Positions 1 through 6,309 of a stretch of DNA of 10,395 nucleotides are shown in pieces; the stretch's first letter is position 1, and each line of letters starts with the position of its first letter. A model generated the notes under the pieces. The model had not been told where the DNA came from, did not search any database, and saw only the letters and a list, made by a program, of their open reading frames with translations. Origin of the DNA: an uncultured Bacteroidia bacterium (GTDB taxonomy: Bacteria; Bacteroidota; Bacteroidia; Bacteroidales; UBA932); NCBI GenBank assembly GCA_902773305.1, contig CACYEB010000135.1, forward strand, positions 1 to 10,395. Reading direction: 5' to 3'. The position numbers were made by a program, and so were the translations under genes.

Positions 1-2957
1 CTCTCTATGGCGGCTATGGTGGGCTGGTCCATAGAGGCGAAGAACGCGGCAATCTCTTTCATCTGTCTGCCGTATTTCTTTCCAAGAGTCTTGAAGTTGG
101 GCTTTATCTTCTTGGTAATCAGGCCAGTAGTGTCAGTGATATATTCCACCTCCTTGACGTTGACCTCTCCAAGCACCAGATTCTCAACCTTCTCAAACTG
201 CTCGCGGAGATGCTCGTTGAGCACGGGTATCACCAGTTTGGCAAGTGGCTGACGCACCTTGATGTTCACCTTGCGGCGGAGTGCCAGCACCATAGAAGAA
301 CTCTGCTGCGCCAGGCGCATACGCTCTTCCAGGTCGGCATCTATCCGGCTTTCGTCCGCCTTGGGCATCAGGGTATAATGTACACTTGATGCATCTGGGC
401 AGAGATCGCGCCAGAGTCGGTCGCTGAAGAACGGCGAGATGGGAGCAGAAAGCTGGGCGACCACCTTGAGGGCGGAATGCAGCGTCTGATAGGCAGCCAG
501 TTTGTCGTCGTTCATACTGCCGCCCCAGAAACGCTTGCGGTTGAGGCGCACATACCAGTTGCTCAAGTTGTCGCACACAAAGTTCTGGATAAGGCGGCCG
601 GCGGTGGTGATGTCATAATCTTCGTAAGCTGCGGTGACATCCTTGATAAGGGTACCAAGCAGCGACACCAGCCAGCGGTCTATCTCGCGCAGTGCACCTT
701 GCGAAACTGCGGGTGCAGCGGGGTCGAACTTATCGACATTCGCATAGAGCGCGAAGAACGAATATGTATTATATAAGGTTCCAAAGTATTTGCGGCGCAC
801 CTCATCAACCCCGGCCTCATCGAAACGAAGATTGTCCCAGGGCTGGGCGTTGGTGAGCATATACCAGCGGAGGGCATCGGCACCGTATTTGTCAAGGGCC
901 TTGAATGGATCTACCGCATTGCCCAGTCGCTTGCTCATCTTGTTGCCGTTCTTGTCCAGGACAAGGCCGTTGGAAATCACAGTACGGAAGGCTGCGGTAC
1001 CACTCACCATCGTGTGGATAGCGTGCAGCGTATAGAACCATCCGCGGGTCTGGTCAACGCCCTCGGCTATGAAATCGGCCGTTTGGGTGAACTGCGGATT
1101 GCCTATGTTTTTAAGGCCTTCCTGGGCATAGGGCATCGAACCGGAGTCGAACCATACATCTATCAGGTCGCTCTCGCGCGTCATCTTGCGGCCGTCATCG
1201 CTCACCAGGAAAATATCATCGACATAGGGACGGTGCAAGTCTATCTTCAAATAATTCTCCTTGGAGAAATCACCGGGAACAAAGCCTTTATCCCTGAGCG
1301 GGTTGCTCTTCATAAAGCCGGCCGCCACCGACTTGTCTATCTCCCGGTAAAGCTCTGCCAGGGAGCCTATGCACTTCTCCGTACGGCCGTCTTCGGTGCG
1401 CCATACGGGCAGCGGAGTACCCCAGTAGCGACTGCGGCTGAGGTTCCAGTCCTGGATACCTTCCAGCCACTTGCCGAAACGCCCGGTACCGGTGGACTCG
1501 GGCTTCCAGCGGATTGTCTTGTTTATCTCCACCATCTTCTCCTGCACCGCGGTGGTCTTGATGAACCAGGAATCCAGCGGATAATAGAGCACAGGCTTGT
1601 CGGTACGCCAGCAGTGGGGATAAGAGTGGACGTGCTTCTCTATCCTGAAAGCCTTGCCCTGCTGCTTGAGGTCCACGCAAAGGTCTATGTCAAGAGTAGC
1701 GTCGTCGGGGCCGAGGGTCGGGTCGTAGGCATTCTTTACAAAGCGGCCTGCATACACGCCGTATAGGTCCTTGTTAACATTGGCGGCCACAAACTCCGGA
1801 TCAAGGTCCTCCAGGCGGAAGAACTTGCCGGTGCGGTCGACCATCGGCATACGGTTGCCCTGAATGTCCACCATCTGCATGGGCGGCACCCCTGCAGCCC
1901 TGGCCACCTTGTCGTCATCGGCGCCGAATGTGGGGGCGATGTGCACTATGCCGGTACCGTCTTCTACTGTGACATAATCGCCGGTGATCACGCGGAATGC
2001 ACCTTCGCCCGGATTGACCCAGGGAAACAGTTGCCTGTAGGCGATGCCTGCCAGGTTCCGGCCCTTGAACTCACCGTCCAGAACGCGATAGGGATTCTTG
2101 TCGTTGAAGTGCGCGTCCACCAGGGCCTTTGCCAGCAGATAGACGGCAGGCTCCTTGGTGTAGGGATTCACGCTTTCTACACGCACGTAATCTATGTTCG
2201 GGCCCACGCAGAGCGCGGTGTTGGAAGGGAGCGTCCAAGGGGTTGTGGTCCAGGCCAGGAAGTACACCGGCAGAGTCGTGCCGGCAAACAACTTTTCAGA
2301 GGCGGCATTGCGAACCACCTCGAACTGTGCCGTGACGGTGGTGTCCTTGACGTCGCGGTAGCAACCGGGCTGGTTGAGTTCGTGGGTGGAGAGGCCGGTC
2401 CCCGCAGCGGGGGAATAGGGCTGGATGGAGTATCCTTTGTAGAGATAACCTTTGTCGTAGATTTCCTTGAGCAGATACCAGAGAGTCTCTATATAGGCAT
2501 TGTCATAGGTTACATAAGGATTATCCATATCCACCCAGTACCCTATACGTTCGGTAAGGTTCACCCACTCCGCCGTATATTTCATAACCTCCTTGCGGCA
2601 GGCGCTGTTGTAGTCTTCGACTGATATCTTTTTCCCGATGTCCTCTTTGGTGATGCCCAGCATCTTCTCCACGCCCAGTTCCACCGGAAGGCCGTGGGTG
2701 TCCCAACCCGCCTTGCGCTCTACCAGATAGCCTGTCTGCGTCTTGTAGCGGCACACCGCATCTTTGATGGAACGGGCCATCACGTGGTGGATGCCAGGCA
2801 TCCCGTTGGCCGACGGCGGCCCTTCGAAAAATATGAACCTGGGCGCCCCCTCTCTCATTTTGAGGACCCTGTGGAACGCGTCCTCTCTGCGCCATTCATC
2901 GAGTATGGTCTGATTGACCTCAACCAAATCGATACTTTTATACTCGGGAAAACTCAT
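1..2957 (-). CDS. ileS: Isoleucyl-tRNA synthetase, type 2-like, C-terminus cut by window edge
   Basis: Charges tRNA-Ile with isoleucine in the cytoplasm. About 985 residues are visible from the ATG at 2955-2957; the rest of the C-terminal anticodon-binding region lies beyond base 1. In order: the ATP-binding signature in EGPPSANGMPGIHH (residues 45-58); GWDTHGLPVE, a form typical of the eukaryote-like IleRS2 group; the CP1 editing domain, with the threonine-rich AWTTTPWTLPSN (W236) and GTGIVHIAPTFGADD with D347 at the editing aspartate position; then DVWFDSG, and KMSKR at residues 673-677 (bases 927-941). Start, editing motifs, KMSKR and the window edge share one frame, so no frameshift is seen. 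The odd feature is GIHH, where the first and third residues of the usual HxGH are swapped. It is divergent from the CvpA gene, with its own TAnnTTTG box. No T-box leader fits in the very short 5' region. The identity is very secure; the type 2 assignment rests on motifs. Confidence 0.97.
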   Translation of the reverse strand, partial: MSFPEYKSIDLVEVNQTILDEWRREDAFHRVLKMREGAPRFIFFEGPPSANGMPGIHHVMARSIKDAVCRYKTQTGYLVERKAGWDTHGLPVELGVEKMLGITKEDIGKKISVEDYNSACRKEVMKYTAEWVNLTERIGYWVDMDNPYVTYDNAYIETLWYLLKEIYDKGYLYKGYSIQPYSPAAGTGLSTHELNQPGCYRDVKDTTVTAQFEVVRNAASEKLFAGTTLPVYFLAWTTTPWTLPSNTALCVGPNIDYVRVESVNPYTKEPAVYLLAKALVDAHFNDKNPYRVLDGEFKGRNLAGIAYRQLFPWVNPGEGAFRVITGDYVTVEDGTGIVHIAPTFGADDDKVARAAGVPPMQMVDIQGNRMPMVDRTGKFFRLEDLDPEFVAANVNKDLYGVYAGRFVKNAYDPTLGPDDATLDIDLCVDLKQQGKAFRIEKHVHSYPHCWRTDKPVLYYPLDSWFIKTTAVQEKMVEINKTIRWKPESTGTGRFGKWLEGIQDWNLSRSRYWGTPLPVWRTEDGRTEKCIGSLAELYREIDKSVAAGFMKSNPLRDKGFVPGDFSKENYLKIDLHRPYVDDIFLVSDDGRKMTRESDLIDVWFDSGSMPYAQEGLKNIGNPQFTQTADFIAEGVDQTRGWFYTLHAIHTMVSGTAAFRTVISNGLVLDKNGNKMSKRLGNAVDPFKALDKYGADALRWYMLTNAQPWDNLRFDEAGVDEVRRKYFGTLYNTYSFFALYANVDKFDPAAPAVSQGALREIDRWLVSLLGTLIKDVTAAYEDYDITTAGRLIQNFVCDNLSNWYVRLNRKRFWGGSMNDDKLAAYQTLHSALKVVAQLSAPISPFFSDRLWRDLCPDASSVHYTLMPKADESRIDADLEERMRLAQQSSSMVLALRRKVNIKVRQPLAKLVIPVLNEHLREQFEKVENLVLGEVNVKEVEYITDTTGLITKKIKPNFKTLGKKYGRQMKEIAAFFASMDQPTIAAIE

Positions 2958-2978
2958 ATAGTTGTTATTAATGAACGG

Positions 2979-2986
2979 CAAAGATA
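2979..2986 (-). promoter_or_regulatory. Probable ileS promoter -7 box
   Basis: On the minus strand this reads TATCTTTG, an exact match to the Bacteroidetes sigma -7 consensus TAnnTTTG. It lies about 21 bases upstream of the ileS ATG, implying a 5' untranslated region of roughly 15 bases. No clear -33 TTTG element is visible at the usual distance. Confidence 0.6.
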
Positions 2987-2997
2987 ATATTATTTGC

Positions 2998-3005
2998 TAA
3001 ATTTG
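2998..3005 (+). promoter_or_regulatory. Probable cvpA promoter -7 box
   Basis: TAAATTTG matches the Bacteroidetes -7 consensus TAnnTTTG exactly and sits 20 bases before the cvpA ATG. It is only 11 bases from the oppositely facing ileS box, so the two promoters must share or overlap their upstream DNA. The -33 element is not convincing. Confidence 0.55.
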
Positions 3006-3025
3006 CGTCAGAGATAATCCTGATA

Positions 3026-3511
3026 ATGGGAACAATAGACATAGTGATTCTCGCCTGTTTCCTGCCCGGCGTTTTCATCGGCCTGAAAAACGGCTTCATC
3101 AGACAGTTGGTCGCCCTGGCGGTAGTGGTTCTGGGAATCTGGCTGTCGCTGCGGTTTTCAGACATTGTGGGCGGATGGCTCACCGATAGATTCCAGATAG
3201 AGCCCTTCTGGGCCAAGGCCATCGCCTTTGCAGTAATCTTCATAGCCGCCGCATTGATTCTTAACCTGGCGGGCAAACTGCTGGAGAAAGTGCTGGACAT
3301 CGCAATGCTCGGCTGGCTCAACCGTCTGGCCGGACTTGTGCTGGCACTGGCCACCAGCGCCCTTGTCATAGGGACTCTGATATATTTGACAGATTCCGCC
3401 AATTCCCTGATAGGTTTCATCCCTGAAGAGAAAATCAGCGAATCCCGCTTCTACAGGCCGCTTCTGACTTTCGTTGAAAGAGTGTTTCCATATTTGAAGT
3501 CGCTTTTCTAA
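3026..3511 (+). CDS. CvpA-family inner membrane protein
   Basis: A 161-residue, very hydrophobic protein with about four membrane segments (roughly residues 4-20, 27-45, 63-82 and 100-120) and a soluble tail. The N-terminal pattern IDIVILACFLPGVFIGLKNG, then FIRQLV and the later LNRLAGLVLAL, fits the CvpA / colicin V production family. CvpA proteins affect envelope integrity and were named for a requirement in colicin V production in E. coli; their molecular role is still unclear. The ATG at 3026 follows an exact TAnnTTTG box and has no Shine-Dalgarno site. The gene faces away from ileS. It is separated from the peptide exporter by 252 bases with a likely promoter, so it is probably not part of that operon. 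CvpA genes are common core genes in Bacteroidales, and the link to the nearby bacteriocin-like cluster may be chance. Confidence 0.88.
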   Translation: MGTIDIVILACFLPGVFIGLKNGFIRQLVALAVVVLGIWLSLRFSDIVGGWLTDRFQIEPFWAKAIAFAVIFIAAALILNLAGKLLEKVLDIAMLGWLNRLAGLVLALATSALVIGTLIYLTDSANSLIGFIPEEKISESRFYRPLLTFVERVFPYLKSLF

Positions 3512-3533
3512 AAAAACTTTTTCCGTTTTGCCC

Positions 3534-3556
3534 TCTCAAAATCAAAAATTTTGAGA
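3534..3556 (+). terminator. AT-rich hairpin after cvpA
   Basis: The arms TCTCAAAAT and ATTTTGAGA pair perfectly over 9 bp around a five-base loop, 22 bases after the cvpA stop. A proper U-tract is missing downstream on the plus strand (AAAAGG follows), so this is a possible terminator or 3' stabilising hairpin rather than a certain one. Confidence 0.35.
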
Positions 3557-3566
3557 AAAAGGCTCG

Positions 3567-3595
3567 TTTTTCGCCCCTGCGACGCCCCATATTTG
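3567..3595 (+). promoter_or_regulatory. Possible promoter of the peptide-export operon or of a leader RNA
   Basis: CATATTTG at 3588-3595 matches seven of eight positions of the Bacteroidetes -7 box, and a T-run at 3567-3571 could serve as a weak -33 element. A transcript from here would begin near 3601 and carry a leader of about 160 bases before the exporter gene. Confidence 0.35.
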
Positions 3596-3615
3596 CGGCA
3601 ACGAAGGGAAGATTT

Positions 3616-3742
3616 GTGCTGACGGAAAAATGGAGAGCGGCCGATGGCATCGTCCCCCGCACCTTCGGCCTATAGTGGGTAAGCCGGACCTGTGCGAAGC
3701 CGGGGCGCCGCCGGGCCTCTCTCCAGGATTCCGTAAGTGCAC
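3616..3742 (+). ncRNA. Putative structured leader or small RNA (class unknown)
   Basis: Three short segments on the left pair in mirror order with three on the right: GTGC 3616-3619 with GCAC 3739-3742, ACGGAA 3622-3627 with TTCCGT 3729-3734, and GGAGAG 3632-3637 with CTCTCC 3719-3724, separated by small internal loops. Inside, GGCCGA 3639-3644 can pair with TCGGCC 3665-3670, followed by a GC-rich stretch with several CCGG repeats. The rod-like closing stem over about 127 bases suggests a folded RNA. It could be a 6S-like RNA or a cis-acting leader of the exporter operon that starts 21 bases further on. No known riboswitch core was recognised, and the fold is not computed. Confidence 0.35.
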
Positions 3743-3753
3743 TTCTGGAAGTG
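3735..3753 (+). repeat. Three half-site inverted repeat just before the exporter ORF
   Basis: AAGTG and CACTT lie back to back (3735-3744) and a third copy, AAGTG, follows four bases later (3749-3753). The middle copy can pair with either neighbour, giving two mutually exclusive hairpins or an operator with three half-sites. It ends 10 bases before the exporter ATG, so it could control translation or transcription there. Confidence 0.35.
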
Positions 3754-3763
3754 AACGATAATT

Positions 3764-5830
3764 ATGAGAAGCGTAAAACCTGTCAGACAACACGACCGAA
3801 CCGACTGCGCGGTAGCCTGCATCGCCTCAGTTGCCGGATATTACGGACTTTCCCTACCCCTGGCAGTCATAAGGCAGGCGTGTGGGGCAAGTGCAGAAGG
3901 GACCACAATAAAAGGCATACTGGACGCCTGCAATATGGTCAATCTCGAAGCCAGGCCATATAAGTCGTCCGCCAGGGACTTGGGTCAGATTCTGAGCGGG
4001 CAATTGCCGGTGATACTCCACACAGACAAGGGAGAGGGCGAACTGCATTTTGTCGTCCTGTGTTCAATGCACGGGGAAACGGCGCAGATCATGGACCCTG
4101 CCGAAGGGAAAATCAAGCGGATCGGCAAGGAAGAACTCGAGGCGGAATGGACCGGCTACCTGGTGGAGATAAAGCCCGGCAAAGAGTTCGCCCCAGGCGA
4201 CAGGAGAGTCTCCGCCGCCACCCGCATCAGGCAACTTTTCTCCCTGTACGGCAGCAAGATAGCTCTCTCCACCCTACTCTCCATAGTGTATATCCTGGTG
4301 GGTATCAGTTTTTCACTGTTCCTACAATATTTCATAGACACAGTCATCGCCTCCGGCGACAGTTCGCGGATAATCTGGCCGGCTGCCACGATGGCCTTTC
4401 TTTCTGTTCTTGCTTTAATCATTGGTAATCTGAGAACCAATACCCTGTTATCCGCAGCCACGGGGATAGACCTTCGGATCATCTCTACCTACATTTCGCA
4501 TTTGTTCCGTTTGCCCGTGGCTTTCTTCAACATCCGTAGCGCCGGCGAGATCAATTCCCGCATCGGCGACGCATATACCCTGCGCAGATTCGTCACGGAG
4601 GGGATCTCTTCTATTGTCATAAGCCTGATCACCCTCCTGACAGCGTTTGTGCTAATGTTCTCTTTCCATTGGAAACTGGCGCTTCTGATGGCCCTGTTCG
4701 TGCCCGTATACACGCTGATCTTTTATCTTGCCTCCAGGGCCGGCAAAAAATACAACCGGGAAATAGTAGGTGGCAGCACCACGTTCGAACGCAAGTGCAT
4801 AGAGGGCATATCCACAGTCAAGGGAGTGAAGTTCGCCGGTCGGGAAAGCGAGGCCGCTAAGGCACTCGAGTCCCAATACATCTCCCTGTGCGGAAGCATT
4901 TTCAATGGAGGACGATCTGCCGGCAGGTATTCCCTGATTGCCGAGACGGTAAGCAAACTGCTCACGGTGGTGCTGCTGTCGGCAGGCTCGCTGGTCATAC
5001 TCTCAGGGCAGATCAGCGTAGGCACGCTGGTTGGTTTCTACGCCATAACATCGTTTTTCAGCGCGCCCCTGGCACAGCTGGTGGGGGCAAGTTCGCTGAT
5101 AGAGCAGACCAAAATAGCATCGCAGCGGCTATTCGAGGTGATGGACTTGCCAGAAGAACCCGAGCAGGGGTGCGAGCCCCCCGCGGGAGTGCGGGATCTG
5201 GTCTTCGACAAGATTACATTCTCTTACCCCGGGGCCCTGAATCTGCTTGAAGATTTTTCAGCTACCGTACCGGCAGGGAAAATAACAGTGGTCAAGGGAC
5301 GCAGCGGATGCGGCAAGAGTTCACTTGCGGCGCTTGCGATGCGCCTCTACTCCCCGGCAAAAGGTATCATTTCCTTTGGCGGAATGGACATTTCCCTGTT
5401 CAATCTGGCCGCCTGGCGGAAAAAGGTCACGATAGTGCCCCAGGATGTCAGGCTTTTCGATGACACGATACTGTACAATATCACTTGCGCAAGGGACGGC
5501 TATGACCTGGAGAGAGTGGCGTATCTGCTGTTCAGCCTGGGACTTGACGAACTTATCAAAGAACTTCCGCGGGGAGTGATGACCGTGGTGGGCGAGTCTG
5601 GCTGCCGTCTGTCGGGCGGTCAGAAACAGCGCATCGCCATCGCCGCCGCCCTGTATCGGCAGAGCGACATACTGATACTGGACGAGGCGACCAATTCACT
5701 GGACTACGCTTCCCAGCTGAAGACCCTGGAAGCAATAAAGAGAATCAATGAAGAACGCAATATCACCGTCATTATGATTACCCATAAGGCCGATGAAATA
5801 CCTATTGCGGACTATCAGATAGAGATGTGA
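3764..5830 (+). CDS. Peptidase-containing (C39) ABC transporter for double-glycine peptides
   Basis: A 688-residue inner membrane exporter that should cut the leaders from double-glycine precursors and drive the mature peptides out with ATP. Residues 1-140 are a C39 protease: Q9 (oxyanion), C15 in RTDCAVAC, H95 in ELHFVVL and D111 in IMDPA make the expected catalytic set. Residues about 165-435 hold the six-helix ABC exporter membrane domain. The C-terminal ATPase has Walker A GRSGCGKS (512-519), the Q-loop VPQD, the signature LSGGQ (616-620), Walker B ILILDE with D640/E641, and the switch H674. All catalytic residues are present and the length is usual for the family (roughly 690-730). The ATG at 3764 puts Q9 and C15 at the normal distance from the N-terminus; there is no Shine-Dalgarno site. 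The two precursor genes follow directly, then the outer membrane channel and adaptor, so the partners are clear. C39 exporters are known for bacteriocins and some signalling peptides. Confidence 0.95.
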   Translation: MRSVKPVRQHDRTDCAVACIASVAGYYGLSLPLAVIRQACGASAEGTTIKGILDACNMVNLEARPYKSSARDLGQILSGQLPVILHTDKGEGELHFVVLCSMHGETAQIMDPAEGKIKRIGKEELEAEWTGYLVEIKPGKEFAPGDRRVSAATRIRQLFSLYGSKIALSTLLSIVYILVGISFSLFLQYFIDTVIASGDSSRIIWPAATMAFLSVLALIIGNLRTNTLLSAATGIDLRIISTYISHLFRLPVAFFNIRSAGEINSRIGDAYTLRRFVTEGISSIVISLITLLTAFVLMFSFHWKLALLMALFVPVYTLIFYLASRAGKKYNREIVGGSTTFERKCIEGISTVKGVKFAGRESEAAKALESQYISLCGSIFNGGRSAGRYSLIAETVSKLLTVVLLSAGSLVILSGQISVGTLVGFYAITSFFSAPLAQLVGASSLIEQTKIASQRLFEVMDLPEEPEQGCEPPAGVRDLVFDKITFSYPGALNLLEDFSATVPAGKITVVKGRSGCGKSSLAALAMRLYSPAKGIISFGGMDISLFNLAAWRKKVTIVPQDVRLFDDTILYNITCARDGYDLERVAYLLFSLGLDELIKELPRGVMTVVGESGCRLSGGQKQRIAIAAALYRQSDILILDEATNSLDYASQLKTLEAIKRINEERNITVIMITHKADEIPIADYQIEM

Positions 5831-5854
5831 ATGCGCATTCACCAAGGGTGATGC
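5827..5854 (+). repeat. Perfect 16-bp palindrome plus third half-site before the precursor genes
   Basis: GTGAATGC (5827-5834) and GCATTCAC (5835-5842) form a perfect palindrome over the exporter stop codon. A third copy, GTGATGC (5848-5854), follows. The middle arm can instead pair with the third one as a hairpin with a three-base loop (5835-5854). This could be an operator or an RNA switch or attenuator between exporter and precursor expression. The layout repeats the one before the exporter gene. Confidence 0.45.
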
Positions 5855-5865
5855 CTGCACACCCG

Positions 5866-5873
5866 TATATTGC
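5866..5873 (+). promoter_or_regulatory. Weak candidate promoter for the precursor genes
   Basis: TATATTGC, in the 70-base gap before the first precursor, resembles the Bacteroidetes -7 box TAnnTTTG but misses a T and the final G. Its position would give precursor transcription separate from the exporter. The following A-rich, unstructured stretch is typical of translation starts in this phylum. Confidence 0.25.
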
Positions 5874-5900
5874 AGACAAACGACTAAAAAACAAACTACT

Positions 5901-6095
5901 ATGGAAGAACAAAGATTTTGTGGAAAAGCTCTGGAGGGACTGACTTCTTCCGAGCTCTGCATCTGCGGCGGCATTGCAGCTGAATTCGATCTCGGCGCCA
6001 TTATGACCATCGTCCGCAAGGTACTCGATTTTCTGGACGACTACATCCCCCAGCTGATCAAGGGGTTCAAGGACGGCTTCAATCTCGTGAAATAG
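5901..6095 (+). CDS. Double-glycine precursor peptide A (bacteriocin-like)
   Basis: A 64-residue precursor. The leader (residues 1-24) ends SSELCICGG, a C39-type double-glycine cleavage site; three of its residues are cysteine (C7, C20, C22). The predicted 40-residue core starts IAAEFDLGAI, has no cysteine, and forms an amphipathic helix with a proline at core position 26 and a GFKDG (GxxxG) motif at core 31-35 (bases 6063-6077). Net charge is about -1, unusual for a bacteriocin, as most are cationic. The ATG at 5901 is preceded by A-rich DNA without a Shine-Dalgarno site. It lies 70 bases after the exporter that should process it and 13 bases before the second precursor. No homologous family is recognised by eye. 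The leader hydrophobic positions are one residue closer to GG than in precursor B. That it is a C39 substrate is well supported; the toxin role is inferred. Confidence 0.85.
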   Translation: MEEQRFCGKALEGLTSSELCICGGIAAEFDLGAIMTIVRKVLDFLDDYIPQLIKGFKDGFNLVK

Positions 6096-6100
6096 GGAGG
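6096..6100 (+). promoter_or_regulatory. Strong Shine-Dalgarno site of precursor B
   Basis: GGAGG immediately after the stop codon of precursor A, eight bases before the ATG of precursor B. Such a full site is unusual in Bacteroidetes, which mostly start translation without one. It supports the choice of 6109 as start. Confidence 0.6.
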
Positions 6101-6108
6101 ACACCGCT

Positions 6109-6285
6109 ATGAAACGTCACGAATTGGAGATGGTCACGGCCGCCGAGTGCTGCCGTGTTTGCGGAGGGGCCGACAAGAATGCCCAGAATGCACTTTACTA
6201 CATCGGATATGCCATCGGCTTCATCGTCAGGTGTATAGCAAACCTTTTCTCGGGCAAGGAACCCACCGTGGAACCTACCTTGTAG
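6109..6285 (+). CDS. Double-glycine precursor peptide B (bacteriocin-like)
   Basis: A 58-residue precursor. The leader (1-20) ends AAECCRVCGG, with hydrophobic residues at -15 (L) and -12 (V), C at -7 and V at -4, close to the standard C39 leader pattern; three cysteines lie in the last seven leader residues. The predicted 38-residue core starts ADKNAQNALYYIGYAIG, carries a membrane-length hydrophobic stretch (core 8-27) with a GYAIG (GxxxG) motif at core 13-17 (bases 6205-6219), one cysteine (core 22), and a polar, proline-containing tail ending VEPTL. Net charge is about zero. The start is supported by GGAGG at 6096-6100. It sits between precursor A and the TolC gene. The pairing with precursor A, with one GxxxG in each, resembles two-peptide class IIb bacteriocins, whose helices associate through GxxxG. 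No known family is recognised. A signalling or other secreted role cannot be excluded. Confidence 0.85.
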   Translation: MKRHELEMVTAAECCRVCGGADKNAQNALYYIGYAIGFIVRCIANLFSGKEPTVEPTL

Positions 6286-6309
6286 CAATCTGAAAAGGGT
6301 GTGGGAGCA

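Noticed and set aside
1014..2624. Long plus-strand ORFs of 250 and 227 codons (1014-1766 and 1941-2624)
   Set aside because: They are antisense shadows of ileS, whose minus-strand frame carries all family motifs in order.
2958..3025. T-box or other leader RNA for ileS
   Set aside because: The promoter box lies about 20 bases from the ATG, leaving no room for such a structure.
3026..3511. CvpA as a dedicated part of the peptide secretion system, given its name
   Set aside because: It has its own promoter, is separated by 252 bases, and CvpA genes occur widely without bacteriocin clusters; kept only as a remote immunity idea.
3671..3720. Cobalamin riboswitch in the leader (GGGTAAGCCGG ... GCGAAGCCGG resembles part of its core)
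   Set aside because: The conserved GCCACTG box and the rest of the core are absent, and the downstream gene has no link to cobalamin.
3542..3793. Minus-strand ORFs of 75-83 codons in the intergenic gap before the exporter
   Set aside because: Low-complexity arginine/proline-rich translations with no family features, overlapping the exporter start and cvpA end; the region is better explained as regulatory or RNA.
5901..6285. Lanthipeptide or other modified-peptide (RiPP) cluster
   Set aside because: No modification enzyme (LanM, radical SAM, YcaO or similar) lies in the window, core A has no cysteine and core B only one, so unmodified peptides are more likely.
6301..6309. GTG at 6301 as the TolC start
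   Set aside because: It would place the AAAAGGG ribosome site one base before the start; the GTG at 6310 gives good spacing and a cleaner signal peptide.
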